From Acidobacteriota bacterium (GTDB lineage: Bacteria > Acidobacteriota > Blastocatellia > Pyrinomonadales > Pyrinomonadaceae), in contig JAKOVX010000036.1 in NCBI GenBank assembly GCA_029781855.1, positions 1-55,860 on the forward strand: a stretch of 55,860 bases of DNA, in the 5' to 3' direction. A program made the translations under genes and the position numbers. A model generated the notes under the pieces. It was not told the DNA's origin. It saw only the letters and a program-made list of their open reading frames with translations, and did no database searches. Positions 1 through 6,447 of the stretch are shown here, one piece after another (the stretch's first letter is position 1; each line of letters starts with the position of its first letter).

Positions 1-1
1 A

Positions 2-841
2 TTCGAGCAGTTTGAAGCCGAGTATCTAAAAGCGAACGAGACGCTTGCCGCGGCTAAAGCCGAGACTCTAGAAAACTACGACGAGATACTCAACATTTTG
101 CAGGACAGCTTTTACAGTCTGGCCGAGGATTCGGCAGACCGTTTTCAGGCGACGACTGATGAACCGTTCGATCGGGCCGAATTCATCAACGCGGTGGCGG
201 CCCAGGCGATCGGGATGGTCCCAACGCCCGAGATGATCCGCGACGGGCTGACGATCGAGATGAAGCCCAAGGTGATCATCCTGGGTTCGGAAATAGCGGC
301 CGAACAAAAATTGACTCGCGAACTTCGCTTGGAAGCAACGCGAGTGGACGCGGATACCCGTGCGGTTGCCGCCGAAATCGAGTCGAAGGAGCGGATCGAG
401 CGGCTGAAGGTGTCGGGATTCGAGGAAGAGCAGAAATGCGAACGCGAGGTCAAGGAGCGCATCCGCTCTATGAAGATCGAGGCCGCACGCCGAGAGGCGG
501 AAGAAGCTGTGTCGCCCATTAAAGAGGGACTAACTCAGATCACCGCAAGAATATGTGAAGCTGCGCAGGAGATGTCCCAACGGCTTCAGGACGCCAAGTT
601 CGTACCCGGAAGCTTGGCAAAGCGAGCCAGGCAAATGTGCGAGTGGTACACCCTTATGAATTTCACTGGTGATGACTCTCTCGAAGACGTTCTTACCAAA
701 CTGCAAGAAGCCGCCGGACGAGAGGCGAAGCAGCGTTCGCCGGAGGAGATGCGCAGCGCTCTCAGCGACATCCTGCGTGCTACCACCGTTCAATCCAGAA
801 AACTCCTGGACGAGGACCGGCTATCGGCTCTCGAACTCTGA
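2..841 (+). CDS. Coiled-coil protein of unknown function (5' end outside window)
   Basis: The reading frame is open to the left edge of the window, so the true start is upstream; an internal TTG at 98 is not needed. I do not recognise a family. The visible 279 residues are highly charged. A long Glu/Arg/Lys-rich stretch in the middle (roughly nucleotides 290-540) looks like a continuous alpha-helical coiled coil, with a second helical segment near the C-terminus. There is no membrane segment or signal peptide in the visible part. It lies 20 bases upstream of a small protein and 245 bases upstream of the Ycf46-like AAA protein on the same strand, so it probably belongs to that operon, perhaps as a scaffold or substrate. 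That role is inferred from position only. Confidence 0.75.
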   Translation, partial: FEQFEAEYLKANETLAAAKAETLENYDEILNILQDSFYSLAEDSADRFQATTDEPFDRAEFINAVAAQAIGMVPTPEMIRDGLTIEMKPKVIILGSEIAAEQKLTRELRLEATRVDADTRAVAAEIESKERIERLKVSGFEEEQKCEREVKERIRSMKIEAARREAEEAVSPIKEGLTQITARICEAAQEMSQRLQDAKFVPGSLAKRARQMCEWYTLMNFTGDDSLEDVLTKLQEAAGREAKQRSPEEMRSALSDILRATTVQSRKLLDEDRLSALEL

Positions 842-861
842 TTCTATTCTTTGGGGTTACC

Positions 862-1068
862 ATGCACGACCAAGAATCGAGACGGAGCCCATCGTTAACA
901 CCAGAGAAGATGAGTTACTTCAGATCGCGTGACGCTCGGAGTGTATACGAGGACTACGATTCCCATGTTGATGAAGATCAGCAGCTAAGACGCAAACTTC
1001 GAATAACCGCAAAAGACGAGATCGAATGGCAGCAACTCAGGGAGTCCGAGTTCCGCGTCGAGTTCTGA
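862..1068 (+). CDS. Small charged protein of unknown function
   Basis: A 68-residue, very hydrophilic protein rich in Arg, Asp and Glu, with no membrane segment and no Cys. It sits 20 bases after the coiled-coil gene and 18 bases before the Ycf46-like gene, all on the plus strand, which supports it being a real member of the same transcript. The sequence before its ATG (tggggttacc) gives only a weak ribosome binding site. I do not recognise a family. It could be a dedicated adaptor of the AAA protein. The alternative, a chance frame in a leader, is less likely given the tight spacing on both sides. Confidence 0.55.
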   Translation: MHDQESRRSPSLTPEKMSYFRSRDARSVYEDYDSHVDEDQQLRRKLRITAKDEIEWQQLRESEFRVEF

Positions 1069-1086
1069 TCAATTAATAAAACCATC

Positions 1087-2706
1087 ATGACAACCTCAGA
1101 ACAGGGCGCAAAGAGCGTCGATAGATTCCTGCGCGAACTGGACGTAAGGATAAGAGCCCGTTACCCACTGATCGCGATAAACACCCCCGAGGAGGATCGC
1201 GTCCGCGAAGCTCTGATCGATCTTGTTTTCCAGGAGCGACACAAGGAGAAGCCGCTTTATTTCTGGAGTCGGCCATCGGGACTGCAGAAGGTCTTCGATC
1301 CGAAGGAAGGCATCCTTCAGAATCCAGCATCGGTCGGCGATACGGAGGACCCGGAAGGGGTTCTCGGATTCATCTCGGAGCAGAAAACGGGAATCTTTTT
1401 ACTGTGCGACTACGCCCCGTACATCTGTCCCTTCGGCCAGGAGGATCCGCTGCTCGTTCGGCGGCTAAGAGAAATAGCGTGGAAGCTGAAGTCCACGAAA
1501 GCGACGGTTCTATTCGTCGGGCCAAACTTTCCGGATCTGAAAACGCTCGAAAAAGAGATCACCCAGATCGATCTCGAACTTCCGAAGGAGAATGAGATCG
1601 AAGAGTCGATCGAACTTCAGCTTGAGAACCTGCGATCGAGCGGGCTTGCGATCGACCTCGAAAAAGAAACGCAGACGGCGTTGCTGCAATCCTTGCTCGG
1701 CCTAACGGCCGGCGAGATCAGCAATGTGATCGCGAAAGCGGTCATAAGTTGCAACGGTCTCAATCGGGAGTCGATCAGCGTCATCCTTGAAGAAAAGAAG
1801 AATGTGATCCGCGGGAGCGGTTCGCTTACGTACGTTCACCCGGAACCGGCGAGCAACCTTGGCGGCTATAAGTCGTTGAGAGCGATCCTGGAACGTGCTG
1901 CCTATACTTTCAGTCCGCGAGCGAAGGCGCGGCACGTCGAGCCGTGCAAAGGGATTCTGCTCGTCGGATTGCCGGGCTGCGGGAAAGACCTGTGCAAACG
2001 GGTCGCTTCGAGCATTACAAACCGTGCCCTTTTGGATCTCGACTTCGGCTCGATCATGGGCGAAGGCGGCGGAGTTATAGGTTCGTCAGCGATGTCCATC
2101 AAGCGCGCCTTGTCGATCGCGGGGACCATCAAGGGCATCCTCGGTATCAGCGAGTTCGAAAAGGCTGTCTCGGGGATGAAGTCCTCGAACAAGACCGACG
2201 GCGGCGAAACGGCGAGAACGATCTCGTATCTGCTCAACTGGATGCAGGACAACAAGGATGTTCTGGTCTTCGCGACTGCAAACGATGTTCGCGAACTCGA
2301 ATCCGAGCAGTTCCGCATCGGCAGATTCTCTTACATCCACTTCGTCGATCTGCCCGGGTCGGAGGACAGGACGGAGATCTTCAAGGTGCATTTGAAAAAG
2401 AGGGGGCTTGAGCCGGACCACCTTGATCTCGACAAGCTCGTCGATAAGAGCAAGGACTTCTCCGGAGCGGAAATCGAGGGGGCGGTTAAGGACGGCGTTC
2501 TTGAAGCATTTATCGATGGGGATCGCCCCGCCGAAACGCGAGACATCCTCAAGGCTGTCGAAAGTATCACCCCGACGGCCCAGATGATGAGCGAGAAGAT
2601 CGAAGAGATCCGGAAATGGGCCCGCAACAATATCAAAGGTGCGGCCGGCAAGATCGACAACTCCGGGATCGCCGGAAATCGCGGCGACCGGATCTACGAG
2701 TTTTAA
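1087..2706 (+). CDS. Ycf46-like AAA-family ATPase with exchanged Walker residues
   Basis: The 539-residue length and N-terminus match the Ycf46 family: residues about 14-35 contain RIRARYPLIAINTPEEDRV, the usual 'LIRARYPLIYIVT-EE-RV' opening. The N-terminal half (1-270) is the Ycf46-specific domain. The C-terminal half (about 275-500) is an AAA module: Walker A GLPGCGKD (K300, D301), Walker B region ILGISEFEKA (S355, E356), sensor-1 Asn in FATANDV, and arginine-finger region FRIGRF before FVDLP. In Ycf46 relatives Walker A ends GK[S/T] and Walker B is hhhhDE; here Asp and Ser have traded places. The fold looks intact, so it may still bind nucleotide, but hydrolysis is uncertain. It is followed by DUF1257, DUF2997 and radical SAM genes, the partners of this family in many bacteria. 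Confidence 0.92.
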   Translation: MTTSEQGAKSVDRFLRELDVRIRARYPLIAINTPEEDRVREALIDLVFQERHKEKPLYFWSRPSGLQKVFDPKEGILQNPASVGDTEDPEGVLGFISEQKTGIFLLCDYAPYICPFGQEDPLLVRRLREIAWKLKSTKATVLFVGPNFPDLKTLEKEITQIDLELPKENEIEESIELQLENLRSSGLAIDLEKETQTALLQSLLGLTAGEISNVIAKAVISCNGLNRESISVILEEKKNVIRGSGSLTYVHPEPASNLGGYKSLRAILERAAYTFSPRAKARHVEPCKGILLVGLPGCGKDLCKRVASSITNRALLDLDFGSIMGEGGGVIGSSAMSIKRALSIAGTIKGILGISEFEKAVSGMKSSNKTDGGETARTISYLLNWMQDNKDVLVFATANDVRELESEQFRIGRFSYIHFVDLPGSEDRTEIFKVHLKKRGLEPDHLDLDKLVDKSKDFSGAEIEGAVKDGVLEAFIDGDRPAETRDILKAVESITPTAQMMSEKIEEIRKWARNNIKGAAGKIDNSGIAGNRGDRIYEF

Positions 2707-2723
2707 GGAGAGCGTCAATTTTT

Positions 2724-3122
2724 ATGAGTAAATATATGTCGTTCGAATCGCAATCGTTTGCGAACGAGGAATTGCTTCTTGAAGCTTTATCCGATATCGG
2801 GTTCTCAACGGTGACTCAAGGTAAGGACTTGCCACTCGATGGATGGGACAAACGGAACGCGCGTACTGCTGACATCATCATTCGGCGAAAGGACGTAAGG
2901 ACCCATCGCCTTCTCGCCGATATCGGTTTTCAGAAAACCTCATCCGGTTACGTCGCTATCGTCGACGATATGGATCTTGATTATCGTCTCGGAAAAGATT
3001 TCGTCGTCAGGCTGCAAAATCACTACCACGAAGCGGCAGCACGAAAGATGGCAAAGAAACTCGGCGGGACGCTTATCAAAGAGCGGATCGGAAAGACCGT
3101 CAAGATCAGAGTGAAATTCTAG
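2724..3122 (+). CDS. DUF1257 (Ycf35-like) protein
   Basis: A 132-residue protein that starts MSKYMSFES and has the DUF1257/Ycf35 pattern: an N-terminal half with LLEALSDIGF, a middle with GYVAIVDD and a C-terminal helix-strand unit (AARKMAKKLGGTL) ending in a basic strand. Ycf35 is encoded in algal plastids and cyanobacteria, where its function is not settled. I chose ATG 2724, the first residue of the conserved block; AAGGAG lies 13 bases upstream, overlapping the stop of the AAA gene. The pairing Ycf46-Ycf35-DUF2997 is conserved well outside photosynthetic organisms, so the shared job cannot be specific to photosynthesis. Biochemical role is unknown. Confidence 0.9.
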   Translation: MSKYMSFESQSFANEELLLEALSDIGFSTVTQGKDLPLDGWDKRNARTADIIIRRKDVRTHRLLADIGFQKTSSGYVAIVDDMDLDYRLGKDFVVRLQNHYHEAAARKMAKKLGGTLIKERIGKTVKIRVKF

Positions 3123-3132
3123 GAGGATCTGT

Positions 3133-3324
3133 ATGCCTGAAATCGAATTTACCATCGATACGGAAACAGGGAAGTGCGAAACCGAGATCAAAGGGATACA
3201 GGGACGGGCTTGCGAGCAAACCGCCCAACGTCTTAAACAATTGCTCGGCACACCCGAGGTCGATCGGAAAACTAAGGATTATCTTGCGAAGCCAAAACCG
3301 CTTCGAAGGATCGAATCGAAATGA
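3133..3324 (+). CDS. DUF2997 family small protein
   Basis: A 63-residue protein with the features of DUF2997: a short N-terminal beta hairpin (IEFTIDTETGKCETEIKGIQG) followed by a helix with a conserved Cys-x-x-x-Ala (RACEQTAQRLKQLLG) and a Lys-rich tail. A strong TAGGAGG site lies seven bases before ATG 3133 and overlaps the DUF1257 stop. Its stop codon overlaps the start of the radical SAM gene in an ATGA, so the two are probably translationally coupled. The N-terminal segment of the radical SAM protein (VFVVEPDAGRVTVEISD) resembles the same hairpin, suggesting a shared element. Function unknown. Confidence 0.88.
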   Translation: MPEIEFTIDTETGKCETEIKGIQGRACEQTAQRLKQLLGTPEVDRKTKDYLAKPKPLRRIESK

Positions 3325-3992
3325 GCCGCGAATTAGTGTTTGTGGTCGAGCCCGATGCAGGTCGCGTCACGGTGGAGATCTCGGACGCGTCGAAAAGCAC
3401 TATTGACCAACTTGCAGACGATCTCGGATCTGGCATGAACCTGAACTGCGCAAGTCCCGTCCAAAAAGAAAGATCACTACCTGTATTGCAGCCTGATTCC
3501 GATATCACCCGACCCGAAGCTGACGGCTTCTCGATCTGGCTTTACCGGATCTATCACAATTCGGTTGTGGATGGACCAGGACGACGAAGCGTCATCCAGA
3601 CGGTTGGATGTTCTATAAAATGTAGACAGTGCCTGGTACCTCAGACCCACAGCCGTGAGAACGGAGAGTTTGTATCGGTGTCATCTATCGTCGCTGAGGT
3701 TGTGGGCCAACGCGAAGAACACGACGGGGTAACGATCCTCGGCGGGGAACCCTTCGACCAACCGGAGGCGGTTGCCGAGCTTGTATCGCGACTCAAGCAC
3801 AACGGCTTCCACGTCACTGTCTATTCCGGATATACGCTCGAACAACTGATCCAGCAGAAACTCCCTCCGATAGACTACATTCTTACCCATATCGACCTGT
3901 TGATCGACGGTCCTTTCATCAGTAGCATGAGCGAAGGAGCAGGCGAATATCGCGGTTCGCGAAATCAAAGATTAATTGGTCGAATGCTATGA
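3321..3992 (+). CDS. NrdG-like radical SAM (4Fe-4S) protein
   Basis: A 223-residue protein. The radical SAM cluster motif is CxxxCxxC (C97, C101, C104, within VGCSIKCRQC), preceded by the activase-like DGPGRRSVIQT and followed by LGGEPFDQ, the SAM-binding GGE motif. Near the end, DGPFI and YRGSRNQRLI match the C-terminal signature of the NrdG-like activase group. An extra N-terminal segment of about 60 residues resembles the DUF2997 hairpin. NrdG proteins install glycyl radicals with S-adenosylmethionine; no glycyl radical enzyme is seen here, so the target is probably different, perhaps a partner in this operon. ATG 3321 overlaps the DUF2997 stop. The frame continues for 51 codons after the TGA at 3990; the family normally ends about here. 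Confidence 0.88.
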   Translation: MSRELVFVVEPDAGRVTVEISDASKSTIDQLADDLGSGMNLNCASPVQKERSLPVLQPDSDITRPEADGFSIWLYRIYHNSVVDGPGRRSVIQTVGCSIKCRQCLVPQTHSRENGEFVSVSSIVAEVVGQREEHDGVTILGGEPFDQPEAVAELVSRLKHNGFHVTVYSGYTLEQLIQQKLPPIDYILTHIDLLIDGPFISSMSEGAGEYRGSRNQRLIGRML

Positions 3993-4016
3993 TCCCCAGG
4001 GCGCAGGGAGGCTAGG

Positions 4017-4148
4017 ATGTTTGTAGATGTACGCGGCGGCCTCTTGAAACTTTACTCAGGCGGTGAGGCGCAAGCGAAAGCCGCCTCTTGCAGGACCCAA
4101 CTGAAATTCGTTTCGGGGATCGAAAGTAAATTTATGAGCCTCGGTTGA
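4017..4148 (+). CDS. Tiny ORF (43 aa) after the radical SAM gene
   Basis: A 43-codon ORF that begins MFVDVRGGLLKLYSGG and ends at TGA 4146-4148. The ribosome binding site is excellent: AGGGAGG at 4005-4011, five bases before the ATG. It is in the same frame as the radical SAM gene, separated from it by one TGA and eight codons. Its segment VRGGLLKLYSG resembles IRDGLISYYSG in the next tiny ORF. One Cys is present (SCRT). No family is recognised. It could be a small partner or a substrate peptide of the radical SAM enzyme; this is inference from position and the strong start signal. Confidence 0.5.
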   Translation: MFVDVRGGLLKLYSGGEAQAKAASCRTQLKFVSGIESKFMSLG

Positions 4149-4176
4149 TAGTCCCGGGTGGTGCGAAATCTAGCCG

Positions 4177-4296
4177 ATGGCTCAAAAAGAAACCGCCTTA
4201 CGGAACCGAATCTACATCGACAGCGCTATTAGCTGGCAGATCCGAGACGGGTTGATTAGCTATTACTCAGGACGCAATAAACTATTGTGGACCTAA
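4177..4296 (+). CDS. Second tiny ORF (39 aa) with related motif
   Basis: A 39-codon ORF, in a different frame from the preceding one and 28 bases after it. The C-terminal part, WQIRDGLISYYSGRNKLLW, shares a core (R-x-G-L-[LI]-x-x-Y-S-G) with the tiny ORF at 4017-4148, suggesting duplication or a common short fold. There is no convincing ribosome binding site before the ATG. Its last four bases overlap the end of the convergent HTH gene. Not recognised; real coding is uncertain. Confidence 0.35.
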   Translation: MAQKETALRNRIYIDSAISWQIRDGLISYYSGRNKLLWT

Positions 4297-4514
4297 GATA
4301 GCATTCGTCGCTTTCCGGTGTTTCGATCTTCATACTCCAATATGTCCATCATTCGGTAGCGAACTTGATTACCGATCCTTAACGCTTTCAAATGACGGGG
4401 ATTCGACTTAGGTAGAGACCTAAGACGCTGGAATCTTTTGGCTATCGCATCCCGCGTCCCAATTAGTTTCCATCGCTCTGCCAGCTGTAGATTGTCAAGG
4501 ATGTCCTGGTTCAT
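4293..4514 (-). CDS. Small HTH protein, AlpA/excisionase-like
   Basis: A 73-residue protein whose layout follows MerR-like excisionase/AlpA HTH proteins: LQLAERWKL as first helix, a recognition segment around AIAKRFQRLRSLPKSNP, then KALRIGNQVRYRMMDILEYED, which matches the wing and 'iG-rvRyr-sDve-w' ending of that group. There is an insertion between the second helix and the wing. ATG 4514 is chosen because GGGAG lies five bases upstream; a longer start at 4526 is possible. Such proteins direct excision or transcription in integrated elements, so it supports the mobile nature of this region. DNA target unknown. Confidence 0.7.
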   Translation of the reverse strand: MNQDILDNLQLAERWKLIGTRDAIAKRFQRLRSLPKSNPRHLKALRIGNQVRYRMMDILEYEDRNTGKRRMLS

Positions 4515-4567
4515 AATCGCTCCCATTTCGTTTCCTACATAACGAGTCGCAAAAGTCGTGCCGATAT

Positions 4568-4753
4568 ATGAAAGATACAGTATCGATCGGCGGCACGCCT
4601 CCACCTCCCAACCCAGACGAGATAATCGTGAGCGAGACGTTTTTGCACCTTACTGAAGCGGAAGCAAAGAAATATGACAGAATTGTTGGGCGAGGAAATA
4701 AGCTTATACGCGTACCTGACGAACTGCTACCAGAACCCTTCAGCGAATCCTAA
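4568..4753 (+). CDS. Small hypothetical protein (61 aa)
   Basis: Transcribed divergently from the HTH gene, with 53 bases between the two starts. The N-terminus has a Pro-rich turn (GGTPPPPNPDE) and the rest (about residues 20-55) is charged and looks foldable, with FLHLTEAEAKKYDRI predicted as a helix and LIRVPDELLPEP as an end strand and turn. No ribosome binding site is evident. No family is recognised. It could be a small cargo gene of the element; its reality rests on amino-acid composition only. Confidence 0.4.
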   Translation: MKDTVSIGGTPPPPNPDEIIVSETFLHLTEAEAKKYDRIVGRGNKLIRVPDELLPEPFSES

Positions 4754-4812
4754 TTCGTAAAACTAGGGACGGCACTTCCTCGGGATCGCTGCATGATACT
4801 TCAAGTCGAACC

Positions 4813-5616
4813 TTATTTAAGAAATGGGTCTCCGAGTTCAATGGGATACGCATAATGATCGCATGACATCTGACCTAAATACTTTAGTTTCCTGCTCTCG
4901 GTTAACGTTTGTCGATTCCCATCGAATTCGAGAAGCGTAACCGGCTTAGGGTGGGATGCCCACGGGGTTACCAGTTGCATAAATAACCCCACAGCAGCTG
5001 ACGCGAGTACACCGTTCGACCATACAACCTGAGGCCGCTCACCGGCCGCGCCATAAAGAGCTGCTTCGTGAGCCAACTGATCATCCCTGATTATTCCCAT
5101 GCATTTCATGCAAGGTTGCCCATGCATAGACAAACTGGCTTGCCCCGAGACCGAGTAGTGCGAGTCCACCTTATGAACATCCATGCCGATGTCGATGTAC
5201 GGGATCATGTACCTGCGGGTCGCGCTTTCGATGTCGCGCCTTTGCATCAGCCCGTCAATGCAGCCGAACACAACATCGCCGCCGCGCAAGACCTGAAGGT
5301 TTTCCTGCCAAGGAGTGTCGAACGTGTGTACTTGGATTCTTGAGTCGATGGATTGGATCAGTCGTTTGGCGATTTCCACTTTCAGAGTTTCATCCTCCAC
5401 ATCCTTTTCTGTCCCGCCGATCAGCCGATTAAGGTTCGTCCCCTCCCTATCGATCGTGTCCGGATCGATAAGAAAAATGTTCCCCACACCGACGTGTGCC
5501 AACTGCTGGCCGATGTGGGACCCGCCGCCGCCGAGGCCGATGATCACGGCCCGGGATGAGCGAAGTGTGGCCTCGCTGTTCGGACCGAGAAAACTTTGTC
5601 GATTATGTTTATCCAT
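4813..5616 (-). CDS. E1-like ThiF-family adenylating enzyme of a ubiquitin-like system
   Basis: A 267-residue ThiF/E1 adenylation domain. The ATP-binding GLGGGGSHIG is at residues 27-36, with the Asp pair and NLNR (61-64) after it and GCIDGLMQRRD around 118-128. One CxxC (C169, C172) and C252 (MSCDHY) are candidate zinc or catalytic Cys; the usual second CxxC is not seen. E1 enzymes adenylate the C-terminal glycine of a ubiquitin-like protein and pass it to an E2. It is the last gene of the operon Ubl-E2-JAB-E1, overlapping the JAB gene by eight bases, with AAGGA six bases before the ATG. A role in thiamine or molybdopterin synthesis is unlikely because the E2 and Ubl genes are attached. Confidence 0.93.
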   Translation of the reverse strand: MDKHNRQSFLGPNSEATLRSSRAVIIGLGGGGSHIGQQLAHVGVGNIFLIDPDTIDREGTNLNRLIGGTEKDVEDETLKVEIAKRLIQSIDSRIQVHTFDTPWQENLQVLRGGDVVFGCIDGLMQRRDIESATRRYMIPYIDIGMDVHKVDSHYSVSGQASLSMHGQPCMKCMGIIRDDQLAHEAALYGAAGERPQVVWSNGVLASAAVGLFMQLVTPWASHPKPVTLLEFDGNRQTLTESRKLKYLGQMSCDHYAYPIELGDPFLK

Positions 5617-6121
5617 GCTCCGTCCTTATGAATTGCATCGGAGCGCCGACGACGGTGAAATCGTCGATCGCAAATCTCGATTTTGAAGATGGATCCCAGA
5701 CCGTTCCGCTCATCGAATCGAAACTGAGAATGACAGCGGCGTGCGGGAAGTTACGCCTTACGTTCCAGAAGTTCGGGATCAACTTGGCCATCTCCCTGGC
5801 GTCCGTAGCGCTCGGACTCGGGCGGCCAGAATGCTCGTGCATGTGCACGTGAACCACGCTGTACGGCTCGTCGTATGCGCGCTGCATCATCTTGCGGATC
5901 GCAGCCGAACCGATCATCGCTCCCACTGATTCATCCTTTACATAATCTTCATCTTCGACCGGATGATAGTTCGCAGCCAGTATGATCCACCCCTCGCCAT
6001 CGAACTTTCCCACCTTGCAGGTGACAAATCCGACCCGTTCATAAGCGAACGAGTGTGGCCTAGACAGATCAGCGCGAATCTCGTCCAGCATTCCCCGGGG
6101 AATCTTGAAATGTGTCCTCAT
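5609..6121 (-). CDS. JAB/JAMM metallopeptidase of the ubiquitin-like operon (Prok-JAB type)
   Basis: A 170-residue JAMM-fold protein: Glu28 in YERVGF as the upstream acid, then HVHMHEHSGRPSPSATD (91-107), which holds the H-x-H and S-x-x-D zinc and catalytic residues. The spacing is unusual: from H97 to S104 there are six residues instead of the classical seven (or eight from H95). JAMM enzymes cleave at the C-terminus of ubiquitin-like proteins, either to mature the precursor or to remove it from targets. The neighbouring Ubl has a tail after its diglycine, so maturation by this enzyme is a natural inference. Its ATG overlaps the E2 stop as ATGA, and its 3' end overlaps the E1 gene. Confidence 0.9.
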   Translation of the reverse strand: MRTHFKIPRGMLDEIRADLSRPHSFAYERVGFVTCKVGKFDGEGWIILAANYHPVEDEDYVKDESVGAMIGSAAIRKMMQRAYDEPYSVVHVHMHEHSGRPSPSATDAREMAKLIPNFWNVRRNFPHAAVILSFDSMSGTVWDPSSKSRFAIDDFTVVGAPMQFIRTEHG

Positions 6122-6447
6122 TTGAGTGCCTTTAAATGAGAAAGCAGGATCTGCACTAGCCGCTGCTCGGCTGGCACGTTTTGCCAGGACCAGCTGTGCC
6201 AGTTACGATCGAGGATAGTATGCTGACTCCAGTTCTGACCTTTGTTAGGGAAAGGTCTTGAGAGGAACAATCGCGTAGAGTAGCCGTCCCGCAGCTGGGG
6301 GCACAGCAACGCCTCGGCTTCCACTTCGTTGCCGTCGGTGACGAACTTCAGCTTCTCGATGTGCACGAAGTTAAAGCCCGCTTCGACGATCGGCCGAACC
6401 GTGCCGTAACAGCGCTCCAGCTCCGCAAGGTCGTCCGCCTTAATCAC
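6118..6447 (-). CDS. E2-like conjugating enzyme (Prok-E2_E type)
   Basis: A 109-residue protein that resembles the prokaryotic E2 family E: ALLCPQLRDGYSTRLFLS in the middle, then GQNW and NWHSWSWQNVPAEQRLVQIL toward the end, the Trp-rich signature of that family. Two Cys are present (C13 and C49); C49 in LLCP is the better candidate for thioester chemistry, but this is inference. I start at GTG 6447, since GGAGG lies eight bases upstream and the start overlaps the Ubl stop by eight bases; a TTG at 6480 would add 11 residues. The enzyme should accept the Ubl from the E1 and transfer it to targets. No E3 is seen, as usual for such operons. Confidence 0.87.
   Translation of the reverse strand: MIKADDLAELERCYGTVRPIVEAGFNFVHIEKLKFVTDGNEVEAEALLCPQLRDGYSTRLFLSRPFPNKGQNWSQHTILDRNWHSWSWQNVPAEQRLVQILLSHLKALK

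Noticed and set aside
3990..4148. Possible selenocysteine read-through of the TGA that ends the radical SAM gene, since the frame stays open for 51 codons and SelB is encoded
   Set aside because: The family normally ends just after the GSRNQR block, no convincing SECIS hairpin follows the TGA, and a strong ribosome binding site serves the downstream tiny ORF instead.
4813..5616. ThiF-type protein as a thiamine or molybdopterin enzyme (ThiF/MoeB)
   Set aside because: It overlaps JAB, E2 and Ubl genes and no thiamine or molybdopterin gene is near.
5609..6121. JAMM protein as a RadC-like or phage-tail JAB protein
   Set aside because: Position within the Ubl operon and the Prok-JAB layout fit better; no tail genes or RadC HhH domain are present.
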